Origin: Okapia johnstoni
Taxonomy: Eukaryota; Chordata; Mammalia; Artiodactyla; Giraffidae
Direction: 5' to 3'
Assembly: GCA_024291935.2 (NCBI GenBank)
Contig: CM044322.1
Coordinates: 68,811,405-68,875,404 of the forward strand
Length of the DNA stretch: 64,000 nt
In this document: piece by piece, positions 1-10,400 of the stretch
Layout: each line of letters starts with the position of its first letter
How positions within the stretch are numbered: position 1 is the stretch's first letter
The notes under the pieces: generated by a model
Seen by the model: only the letters and a program-made list of their open reading frames with translations
What the model was told of the DNA's origin: nothing
Database searches by the model: none
Made by a program: the position numbers and the translations under genes

Positions 1-2196
1 TTAAACTTAGATTACCCTTCTCTTCCCTACAAACCCTAGAATTATGGAATTGCCCACTGAAAAGCTAAGACTTCCTTAGCAAATGCCCTGATATTTCACT
101 ATCACTTTTTAAATTCCTATAGAAATGAAACCAACTCAAGAACTATAGTCACCATGGAGGGTCTCTTGTGAAAAATACCATTGGTGTTTGCCAAGGGAGT
201 ATAATTTGAGAGGCTCTGGGAAAATCCTCAGCCTCCAAATTTCCCCTCTCATTAGAGATTACTTTTTTAAGTTAACTTTTTTATTTAATTATTAATTATT
301 AATTTATTTAATTATTAAATATTAAAATTTATTTATTTATTTAAAATTCTCTTTTTAAAAATTCAGATACCTCTGGAAAAAAAAAACTTTTTTTTTCTCC
401 AGTCTCAAGTGAGTGTCTCCTGGCTCACACCTGTACTCTCAATCACATTCCTTGCAGACTCCAGAAAGAACTTGCTTCCACAATTTTCTCTTCTTTCCTA
501 AAATTTCTTTAAACCTCATCAGCTCCTCCCTTCTGTGCCATATTATAATGTATCTCTAAACTTAATATAAATCTTCTTTGATGTTTCTTTCCCTTTTGGG
601 CACTCTACTTTGTATTCTCCTTTACTACTACATTTATGGACAGAACAAGAGTCAGCAAGGAGAAGGGTGGTTGAAGAATTAAAACTCAGATCAGAAGAGT
701 ACTACGTCTTGCCCAGTGAAAAGAGAAGGCAATTTCAAGAAGGAAAGCTAATCAACAACGAGATTCAAAAACTGAGGGAGAGAAAAGAAATCGGGACAAT
801 TCAGACCTCTAGCTTCAGATACTGACTGGACGCTGACCAATATCCTCCTTCTGAGTAAATCTAAAGGTCTTTGCTGTCAGTGGTGGAGGAGATAAGGGGT
901 TCGTAAAATCTTTAAAGGAAATTGCACCAATTTTCAGAATGTAGACTTTGGAAACTGGTCTCCTGTGTTTCTCTTTGGGACATCTGTCTTATCTCCTTGT
1001 CTCAACTCCCCCATGTGGAGAGACGGTAAAGGATTTATAAAACCACAGTCTCAACTTTTAGGTGCAATAATAAGAATAACTTCTTACTTCTTTCTCGCTT
1101 CAGTTTATTAGTATGCATTATTATTCCCCCACTTATAATAGAAAATCGAGGCTCAGCAGGGATTACAAGTACTTTCCAGGCCACATTGTCTCCTAATGCA
1201 GTATCCCTAAAAAGATTTCTGTTGAAAACACTCCAAGTTTTGTCTTTGTATTATCCTTATAATCATGTTCTCTTTAAAGGGCCAAACCACCAGCCTTTCC
1301 CCCAAGATACCCCAAATAATCCACTGACCTGCAGACAGCCGAGGCAGAAGACTCTATCCTTGTTCCTTGGGTAGTTTCTTAAGGAGGAAGACTGCTTTGA
1401 TCTGAAATAGCATTAGTTCCTTCCCAGATGAGAGTTTACAAGAACACCCTGAAGTTGGCCCCACCAAAAAGTCCCTCACTTCTAGCCATGTGGTTGGCTG
1501 TTCAGGGACGGCCAGATAGAAATTGATGGGCAGACACTCTCTAGTGACCCAGTGAATGATTAACAGCATAAATAAAGCAGTAGTGTTTATCTAATCTCCT
1601 TCTTCTTCACTCAGCCCTTTCTTGATAATATGTTGCAATTGTTTATTTTCTTCTCTGCCAACCATTTCCCCTAAGTAGAAGGGTAATACAAATTTGATGC
1701 CAGAATTCTTTTTTTTTTTTTCATAAACAAAAGAGGGTTATGCAATATGCAAACCAGCTATCCTGGAAACTTTGGATAGTGCAGGGTTCAGACTAGGTCC
1801 ACAAAAGTGATACACTTTCCAAGATTCTAGGTCCCACAGGCTTTCCTGGGGCTCATGGGATGGCTGGCCTTCCCCTGTACTAGTCTTCAACCCACTCCAA
1901 GAAAGTACAGAAGGTGAGGAGCTTAACGCACTTACTGAGTTCCCGGCAATGTGCAGAGTGGCTTGGAACATAATTAGTACTTCAAAATTGCATGACCTCC
2001 AGAAGTTGGTCTACCATTGAGTGCTACTCAGAAGGATGCAGTGAAGGGTCAGCCATGTTTGTTATCATATGTGGTCCTAAGAACGCGCTCCGACCTTATC
2101 CAGTTAAGCTCTTAATCCTCAGGATTAAGGTTTGTGCGCTCAGGGGACTGCTACTAAAGAGAAATTTCTAGTGACCATTTCACTTTTTCAGGGCGT
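1..2196. other. intergenic, mostly unrecognised sequence
   Basis: AT-rich tract at about 260-350 and a T run near 1710. A MIR-like trace is at about 1060-1190. C4BPA is expected to the left on the minus strand, but no C4BPA exon was recognised here. One exon-like ORF at 610-825 is listed separately. Confidence 0.5.
610..825 (+). CDS. unidentified exon-like ORF, charged helical peptide
   Basis: The frame from about 644 to the TGA at 823-825 reads as a highly charged coiled-coil-like peptide: EELKLRSEEYYVLPSEK, RRQFQEGKLINNEIQKLRE and an end in QTSSFRY. An AG at 642-643 after a pyrimidine-rich stretch could be an acceptor, so this could be a last exon, or a fragment of a processed pseudogene. 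I do not recognise the protein. The composition differs from the AT-rich flanks and from the repeats here. No polyadenylation signal lies close by. Confidence 0.3.
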   Translation: MYSPLLLHLWTEQESARRRVVEELKLRSEEYYVLPSEKRRQFQEGKLINNEIQKLRERKEIGTIQTSSFRY

Positions 2197-2407
2197 GCAT
2201 GCATGCTAAGTCACTTCAGTCATGTCTGACTCTTTGCAATCCTATGGACTATAGCCCACCATGTTCTTCTGTCCATGAGATTCACCAGGCAACAATACTG
2301 GAGTGAGTTTCCGTTTTCTCCTCTAGGGGAGCTTCCCGACACAGGGATCTGAACCTGGGTCTCTTAGGCCTCCTGCATTGGCAGGCAGATTCTTTACCAC
2401 TAGTGCC
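2197..2407 (-). repeat. BovA/Bov-tA SINE
   Basis: Reverse orientation of the ruminant SINE: tail-like text (cagtcatgtctgactc), then the gtccatg and caggcaa blocks, then the tRNA-like head. Confidence 0.85.
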
Positions 2408-2552
2408 CAAAATCTCATAAAATTTTCAGAAAAGGAGTTGAACCACAGAAGAGGTTTTGACAAAATATAGGAAATCTGAGCAGGGCATTGAATGAAAAGT
2501 GGAAATTATTAGATGAAAACAAGAAAGATACTAGAAGTAAAGAGAGCATAAG

Positions 2553-2581
2553 TGAGGAATTCCCCAGTGGTCCAGAGCTTA
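2553..2581 (+). repeat. CHR-type SINE, left half (interrupted)
   Basis: gaattccccagtggtccag is the head of a tRNA-Glu-type SINE that continues at 3946 after a Bov-B insertion. Confidence 0.65.
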
Positions 2582-3945
2582 GCAGCAGTGGTAGCAGGAC
2601 TGGAAAAAGTCAATCCTCATCCCAATTCCCAAGAAGGGAAGTACTAAAGAATGTGCTAACCATTGGACAGTTGCACTCATCTCCCATGCTAGTAGAGTCA
2701 TGCTTAAAATCTTGCATGCTGGGCTTCAGCATTATGTGAATCAAGAACTTCCAGATGTCCAAACTGGGTTTAGAAAAGGAAGAGGAACAAGAGACCAAAT
2801 TGCCAACATTTGCTGGATTATAGAGAAAGCAAGGGAATTTCAGAAAAACATCTATCTCTGTTTCATTGACTATGCCAAATCCTTTGACTGTGTGGATCAT
2901 GACAAACTCTGGAAAGCTCTTAGAGAGATGGGACTACCAGACCATCTTACCTGTCTCCTGAGAAACCTGTTTGTGGGTCAAGAAACAACAGTTAGAACCC
3001 TGTAAGGAACAACTGATTGATTTAAGATCGAGAAAGGAGTAGACAGGGCTGTCTGCTGTCACCCTGTTTGTTTAACCTACACACTGAGCACATCAGGAGA
3101 AATGTGCACTGGATGAGTTACAAGCCAGAATTAAGATAGGTGGGAGAATCACAAACAACCTCAGCTGTGCGGATGCTACCACTGTAACTGCAGAAAGCAA
3201 AGAGGAACTAAAGAACCTCCTGATGAGAGTGAAGAAGGAGAGTGAAAGAGCTGACTTAAGAGTAAATAATAAAAAAACCTAAGATCATAGCATCCAGCCC
3301 CATTACTGCATGGCAAATAGAAGGGAAAAGTTGGAAGTAGTGACAGATTTCCTCTTCCTGGTCTCCAAAATCACTGTGGATGGTGACTGCAGCCATGAAA
3401 TCAGAAGACAATTGCTTTTTGGCAGGAAAATGATGATAAACCTAGACAGTGTGTTGAAAAGCAGAGACATTGCTGACAAAGGCCCATATAGTCAAGGCTA
3501 TCGTCTTTCCAATGGTCATGCGTGCTTGTGAGAGCTGGACCATAAAGAAGGCAGAACACCAAAGAATTTATGCCTTTGAACTATGGTACTAGAGAAGATT
3601 TCTGAAAGTCCCCTGGACAGCAAGGAGATCGAACCAGTCAATCTTATGGAAGATCAACCCTGAATATTCACTGAAAGGACTAATGCTGAAGCTGAAGCTC
3701 CAGTATTTTGGTCACTGGATGTGAATAGATGATTCACTGGAAAAGTCCCTGATGTTGGGAAAGATTGAGGGCAGAAGGAGAAGAGGGCATCAGAGGATGA
3801 GCTCGCTGGGTGGCATCACCGATGCAATGAACATGAACTTGGGCAAACTCCCAGAGAGGGACAGGGAGGCCTGAGGGATAGGGATGCTGCAGCCCATGGG
3901 GTTGAAAAGAGTCGGACACAACTGGGTGACTGAACAACAACAACT
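2582..3945 (+). mobile_element. 5'-truncated Bov-B (RTE) LINE
   Basis: The translation shows RTE reverse-transcriptase blocks (ELPDVQTGFRKGRGTRDQ, FIDYAKSFDCVDHDKLW) broken by stops and frameshifts, and the DNA ends in the Bov-B tail (gagtcggacacaactgggtgactgaac). Short duplications agagctta (2574-2581) and agaggtta (3946-3953), with one mismatch, flank it. Confidence 0.85.
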
Positions 3946-4045
3946 AGAGGTTAGGACTCAGCACTTCACTGCCAGGGCCGAGGTTCAATCCTTGATCAGA
4001 GAACTAAGATCCTGCAAGCCATGTGGTGGGGCCAAAAAAAGAAAG
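3946..4045 (+). repeat. CHR-type SINE, right half
   Basis: Continues the SINE begun at 2553: ggttaggactcagcac, then the gaggttcaatcc box and ctaagatcctgcaagcc, ending in an A-rich tail. Confidence 0.7.
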
Positions 4046-4119
4046 AGAGAGAGAGAACATGGACCAAGTCACAAAAGTGAAGCTGATTTGCTGATTTAAC
4101 AAAAATGAGCCTGACTACT

Positions 4120-4177
4120 ACAAAAATGTAGTCCATGGGATCGCAAAGAGTCGGACACGACTGAGTGACTGATCTGA
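4120..4177 (+). repeat. Bov-B/BovA tail fragment
   Basis: gtagtccatgggatcgcaa followed by gagtcggacacgactgagt is the common 3' end shared by BovA and Bov-B. Confidence 0.7.
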
Positions 4178-4239
4178 ATTGAGAATAAAAGAGGATCCAA
4201 AATTATGCAGTCTTGACCACGAAGTTAGAGGAAATGTAA

Positions 4240-5600
4240 CCTTTAAAGCTGGATCATCAAATTCCATTTCTCAGTCTGAGTCCTTTTCTTTACTTTCCAT
4301 AGTGACTGTTCCAAATTTTTCTCTCCAGTTCACCAGATTGTCTTACTCTCAGCAGATAATCTTGCCTCGTACTTTACTAAGAAATCATTCATTCTGCACT
4401 AGCTTCTCTCTTCCTCAAATTGTCTTCCCTATTTACTCTTGTGTCAGAAGACATTTATTTTCTTTTCTTCCTTATTTTCAGTGTATGTCATCCTGAACTG
4501 TTCCCTCAGTCTTACCAAACCTCAAATTCAAGTTTTCTTCTGTTGTGAGATATTGAACTTCTCAAAAGAATCTCTATGTTTCATGCCCACTTTTTCTCTA
4601 CAATCACTCTTCACCCCTCCCATTGTGGTCTTCGATCTGGAGTTCTCCCCCTCTACTGACACACCTCTGTGACATGTGCCCTTGTCTTCAAATTCAAAAT
4701 TTCTTTAAATCATCAATTTTGGCTTCTCAGCAGCCTCTAACACTGTGGATCACCTCCTTTCTGAAGCTTCTCCTTCTACTCCCATTACCCTAAACTTTCC
4801 TGATTTCCCTATCTTGTTAACTGTCCTTTATTGTTTGTTATTACCTCCTCTTGCTACTTTTAAACCCCAAATGCAGATACATCCCAAGTTCTTCTTTTTA
4901 AAAATGTTTCTCTTTACAGCTTTTTGTCTTACCTGTTCTTGCAGCTTTAACTGTTCCCTGTAGGTACTACCCCATAATACACCTTTATCTTTCATTTCTC
5001 TTTGAAACTCAAACTGACATTTTTTATTGCCCATTAGAAATCTTATAGCACCTTTATACTCAACAAGGAAGAACTTCTAATTTCCTGCCCAGAAACTTCA
5101 CCTTCTGACCACAAGATTAATTCAGGCTTCCCGGAATGGAATTTCAGACTCACCTTTAAACCTTTCCTCCCCTCATCCTCCAACGTTCATAAGTTGACAA
5201 GTTGTTTTGATTTCACAATGTCTCTCAAATCTGCTGTTTCTTTTCTATTTCTAATGCCATCAAACTGGTTCAGGTTTTCATTGTCTCTTAGGTGGACTAT
5301 TGCTGCGGCCTTTTCTTTGGTTTCTCTGTCTCAGTCCTTTTCCTGCTATACCTCTACAACATAGTGTTGTGAGAGAAATCTGTGTTCTGTCCTTATCACT
5401 TCCTTGCTTGAAAGTTTTCCATCTCTACTCACTGTCTACAAAATAAAGTTCAAATTTTCTAACTTGACCTTTAAAATCCTCCATAAACTGGCTTTAATGT
5501 ATCTTTCCTTCTCTCTCATCACTTCTCATGCTTTATCCAGGCTATGCGGATTACCCTAAACATGCTCCACCCTTCTTGCCTCTTTGCACCGCCTTTTCTA
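4240..5600 (+). mobile_element. decayed L2 LINE
   Basis: Pyrimidine-rich sequence with L2 landmarks: a remnant of the reverse-transcriptase AFDTVDHSLL block at about 4725-4765 (AASNTVDHLLSE), the gtggactattgc stretch near 5291, and the L2 3' end (cacttccttgcttgaaag, then aaagttcaaattttctaac) near 5397-5465. It is very old and heavily mutated. Confidence 0.6.
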
Positions 5601-5699
5601 AAAATTAATATTAAAAATTCAATATAAAACATTAAATAACTTGGAGAGAATTTCACCATTCTAAGACAACTGTTTTCATCTGCACCTATTATTGCCTGG

Positions 5700-6215
5700 T
5701 CCTTTTCTGTAAGAATGAAGATTTTATATAAATGCAATTATAAGTACTTGCTCTTCTGTACTTTTCTTTGCTTAAGATGATAAGATTATATTTTTAAAAA
5801 TTTTCTGTCCATAATTATCACTGTGAAAGACTGCATTACATTTGATGTATCATAATTTATTAAAAATTTTCCTTAGATTGGACATTACTAAAGCTCACAA
5901 GGTCTTGCTAGTTGCTATATAGACAATATAGGCAATAATATAATGAACATCTTTAAATTTAAAATCATTTTGGTCAAGTTAGATTAATCCTAGGAGTGGA
6001 TTTACTTGGTTAAAAAGCTTATGACTTTCATTTGCAACAATGTGGATGGACCTATAGGGTAATTAGGCTTTAGTGAAATAAGTCAAGCAGAGAAAGACAA
6101 ATGCTCTATGTTATCAATTGTATATGGAATCCAAAAACTAAAACAAATGAATGAATACAATAAAGCAGAAATAAAGTCACAGTTACAGAGAACAAACTAG
6201 TGATTACCATCTCTC
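5700..6215. repeat. old L1-derived fragments
   Basis: 6025-6215 reads like L1 3' sequence on the plus strand (caacaatgtggatggacc, ggaatccaaaaactaaaac). 5700-6000 resembles another degraded LINE 3' piece in the opposite sense. Confidence 0.45.
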
Positions 6216-6662
6216 TTCTGTATTTTGTTTGTATCCTACCCAGAGTTCCTTCATGTTTCCTACAGAGAGCAGAGTGAGAGATGGAAAAAGCTAGTCATAT
6301 CAGATAATATAAAATCTTGGCAAGAAAACCTTAGGATTCCTATTTCTTCCACCCTCTGAAAAAAGGATAGCATATTCATACGTGTTGCAGCATCTCAAAT
6401 TGACCATATAGATCTAAGTTTCCCCCAAAGGGCAGTAAGCAATGTTACTGCAGAAGATTTGGAAACCTAGTTTTATAAGCAGGATGTTGGGGAGACCCTG
6501 GTGAGAGTTTGGGTTCTAATTCTACTTTTGTTTTGATAAGATATAACTGTGCTGAACCTGTTTTCCTAAAATAAGACATTAATTTTTGCCTCATAAATTT
6601 TGGTTAATTTAAGGTTAATTTTTGCCTCATCATTTGCATTGCATATTGAAAAATGAGGTGGG

Positions 6663-6778
6663 AATTCCCTAGCAGTCCAGCAGTTAGGACTCCACGCTTT
6701 CATTGTGGAGGGCTGGGGTTCAACCCTTATTCAAGGAACTAAGATCCCACAAGCCATGCAGTGCAGCCAAAAAAAATA
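6663..6778 (+). repeat. CHR-type SINE
   Basis: tRNA-Glu-like head (gggaattccctagcagtcc), box B-like ggttcaaccc and an A-rich tail (ccaaaaaaaataaa). Confidence 0.8.
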
Positions 6779-6854
6779 AATACCTTATACCTTAGCTGTG
6801 ATCTAAGCTTCCCATCCTCTTTCAGACAGAAAATTAAACCCTTCCCTCTTCGAT

Positions 6855-7069
6855 TGAAGTGAAAGTGTCAGTCACTCAGTCATGTCCAGCTCTGCAATCC
6901 CAAGGACTGTAGCCTGCCAGGCTTCTCTGTCCATGGAATTCTCCAGGCAAGAATACTGGAGTGGGTAGCCATTCGCTTCTCCAGGGGATCTTCTCGACCC
7001 AGGGATCGAACCCAGGTCTCCTGCATTGCAGGCAGATTCTTTACCATATGAGCCACCAGGGAAGCCTTG
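6855..7069 (-). repeat. BovA SINE
   Basis: Reverse SINE from gtcagtcactcagtcatg to gccaccagggaagcc. It lies about 190 bases beyond the C4BPB polyadenylation signal. Confidence 0.85.
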
Positions 7070-7141
7070 TGGCTTCACACCCCATTAATACATTGCTAAT
7101 TCTGGTCTTAAACAATCACCACACTTGGTCATTCTACTTTC

Positions 7142-7142
<1 letters not shown>

Positions 7143-7181
<39 letters not shown>
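7143..7181. repeat. (CA)n microsatellite
   Basis: About 19 tandem CA units, likely polymorphic, between the SINE and the C4BPB 3' end. Confidence 0.9.
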
Positions 7182-7183
<2 letters not shown>

Positions 7184-7273
7184 GTATTATACAACTGCAG
7201 CTGGTTATTATGAATTGGCATTTCAGTCCAAAAAGAGAAAAATCTGAAACCAATTTCAGAACCAAGAGAAAAT

Positions 7274-7279
7274 TTTATT
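7274..7279 (-). promoter_or_regulatory. C4BPB polyadenylation signal
   Basis: AATAAA on the minus strand, about 42 bases past the C4BPB stop. This implies a very short 3' UTR ending near 7255. Confidence 0.7.
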
Positions 7280-7320
7280 CATGGGAGTATTTCTATTACC
7301 CAGTCTGCTCAGCTACAATG

Positions 7321-7464
7321 TCAGGGCAACATTTTTGCCTTCAACTTAGCCTTCTTTCTTTCCAGAGAATATTTTACTTTCTCCATTGTTAAGTCACTTT
7401 TCTTTAATCTTTGTGTGAATTTCTTTATGGCTTTGCAAAGTTCCTTACTCTCCTGAAAGGCAAG
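7321..7464 (-). CDS. C4BPB: C4BPB last coding exon, oligomerisation tail
   Basis: 144 bases after a cttcag acceptor, ending in TGA at 7323-7321. It encodes [16 protein letters not shown] and the amphipathic helix that pairs the beta chain with the alpha chains, with one cysteine for the interchain bond. Confidence 0.95.
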   Translation of the reverse strand, partial: LAFQESKELCKAIKKFTQRLKKSDLTMEKVKYSLERKKAKLKAKMLP

Positions 7465-10400
7465 CTGAAGAAAAAACACCTTTTTAAGTTACAGTTTAAG
7501 AACTGAGACCCAGTGCTACCCTCAGAAGCTAATGAGTGGTGTTTAGGTCCCCAAATGAAAGCTAAGAATCAGGTTAGGTTCAGTGGGAATCTGGGTCTTC
7601 AATATGATGAATCATCTAAATTTGCAGGATGGCTGTAGACTCCCTGAGCCCCTTCCAGGATGCTGCCAAGTGTCACTCTCCTCTGGCAGGGGCACAGAGA
7701 CATATATAAAACCTTGCAAGTAGGTGCGTCATGGGGGAAGATACCACTGTCTACCCTTAGGGTCATTTTTTACTTTCAGAAAATAAAATTTAGAGATTTA
7801 AGTTTACGCATCATCCCAGTAATAAATATAGACTAAGAGAGGAGATGGGCTTCCCTGGTGGCTCAGTGGTAAAGAATCCACCTGCCCATAGGAAACGCAA
7901 GAGATGTGGGTTTGATCCCTGGGTTGAGAAGATCCCCTGGAGAAGGAAATGGCAACCAACTCCAGTATTATTGTCTGGGAAATCCCATGGACAAAGGACC
8001 TTAGTGGGCTACATAGTCCATGGGGTCTCAAAGAGTTGGATATGACTTGGCAACTAAACAACAACTACAAAAAGAGAGGAGCCTCAATGAAAACAGATCT
8101 TTCAGAGTTTTTGTGATTTTCTTTTTTAAGTCTGGAAAAATTTTAGACACTTTTCATAGCAATACTTCCAAGTCTAAGACATGAAATTATGTATCTTGCT
8201 CTTTAAAGCACATGAGACAACGACTCTTATCAACAGAGCTTCATGAGACATTAATGGTGATGGTGGAGAATGAGAACTCATATACAAAAACATGAGTTAA
8301 TAGTTTATGAGTCCCACTCTACAAACAGGCCAAGATCAGCCCATTCAAAGGTATTGGAAATGAACAGCTGTTTGCTGAGCGTGTGTCAGGACCAAAACCA
8401 GGCCCTGGGGGCACCACCGTGAATAAGACAGAAAAGAGTCCACTACTTACAAATGCCTTCTCCAACTCTAACTCGACTGGTTTGGGAGCTTCTTGGATCA
8501 ACTCACAGATGGGAGGGGCACTGGTCCACTCCCCATCAATGCACTGTTGGTGCTGTGTGCCCACCAGGCGGTACCTGGACGCAAGGTAAAATGGAAACAA
8601 CTTTTACCCTCCCATTTCTTGAACTAGGCAACTAAAGTTGGTTTTATGTAATAGTATTTCACACTGTGAAATGGAAATACTAGAATCTGCTTTCCTGCCC
8701 CAGAGCTCTAATGCATTCTTAAGTTATCTCAGTATTACACAGCAATCATACAGTAAAACCATTCTCCTGGGGATGGAGAGGACCCAAGAGATGTATCAGT
8801 GTGTAAGATATGGAGGAGTGAAAAATTCTAAATATGTGTTTTTAAGCACACAGTTTGGGGTGGGGAGGGTAAGGGAGGAAACTCTTCAACATTCAACAAG
8901 TAATTTTTAAAAACAACTGTCATCTATGCTCCAAAAAGGGGTAGAAAGCTAGAGACAGGTTTCAAATAAATCTTGGTAAACTGGCTTAAAAGGATACTCA
9001 GCTTTCAACCAGAAAAACATGAAAGTTGATGGCAAAATCCACTGGAAATAGAAATGCCTGTGAGGCCTCATGACTCTGGGTTAATAAGATTGAGGCCAGA
9101 AAAAGAAAAGGCTAGGAGGACATTAAGGGGGTGACCAGGCAGTCTAAGTTAAGGTTAGACTTTAATTATAATGTCCTAAGGATCCATGGGCTTCCCTGGT
9201 GGCTCAGTGGTAAAGAATCCGCCTGCCAATGCAGGAGGCACAAGTTCAATCCTTGGTCCAGGAAGATCCCCTGGAGAAGGAAATGGCAACCCACTCCAAT
9301 ATTCCTGCCTGGGAAGTCCCATGGAGAAAAGAGCCTGGCGGTCTACAGTCTATGGGGTCATGAAGTGTTGGACATGACCTAGAGACTAAACACTAACAGC
9401 AAGGATCTAAATAATTCTATTTCTATATTTTCATATATTGTGTGGGGGGTTTTTTTGTTTAGTTTTTTGTTCTGCTATTCTTTAGAAAAACATACATTTT
9501 AAACATTCCATTTTGTCTTAGCTAAGAGAAAAGAAAGTGATACATAAGTTAGGATAAATAGGAGAGTTAGACTGTCTTCTAGAACGTGGGGAGACCTGGC
9601 AGTGGGTAAAGCAGCTCTCAAATTCAGAATGTGCCTGGTAATCAGCAGACAAGGTTGAGACAGACTGGGGCATTTCTAAAACAAGGCTACCAGTCAATGG
9701 GCAAAGTCCTATGTTTAAAAGTCTGCAGTACACTTACCTTGCTTCACAGTAATAAGTAATGGTAGATCCTGACTTGAAATCTCTTCCTTCAAAATAGCCG
9801 TGAGCTGGAGTCTCAGGAGGGCCACAGTCTCCTGATAGATAGGATTATAAGGATGACAGTTGTGAAGCATCACCGGAAATGAATGCTCAGAGAACCACAC
9901 CAGCCACCAAAGTTCAACTGTCTAGGCCAGCACCTGCCATCTTCAGAGCAGCCCACGTGGGATCTCGGACATGTTCTCCACTTATTTCTTTCTGGTCAAA
10001 ATTATATTTGCCATGGCTCATTCTCCCCACCCTGGCTCATTCTCTAGGTCATTAGTGATCTGAAAGTACTTTCTGATTGGCAGGAGTTTGAAGAAAGGAA
10101 GGTTAAGTTGTAGAGATGCTGTCAGTGTACAAGAAGAGAAAAATTAGACTATAGGTAGAGATGGAAGAACTCTTGAAACAGTAGATAAATAGAGTGAGCT
10201 CAGATGGAGACTGACTGCCCCTGTGGGACAGTTGTACCATATGAGAGCTTCAGAAAAAAAGAGAACAGAACTGGGAGGAAAGAGGATGAGTCTATAAAAT
10301 TGTGGTAAGAGAGCTGGGCAAAGTACTAGATGTCATGAGTTTTGTTTTCGGCCCTTCCACTAACCATATGGCATGAAACAAGCCTTTTCACCTTTCTTGG

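Noticed and set aside
6663..6778. tRNA-Glu-like sequence considered as a tRNA gene
   Set aside because: It is the diverged head of a CHR-type SINE with an A-rich tail; the cloverleaf is not kept.
7143..7181. Regularly repeated units considered as a CRISPR-like array
   Set aside because: It is a simple CA microsatellite; no array of repeats with unique spacers exists in the window.
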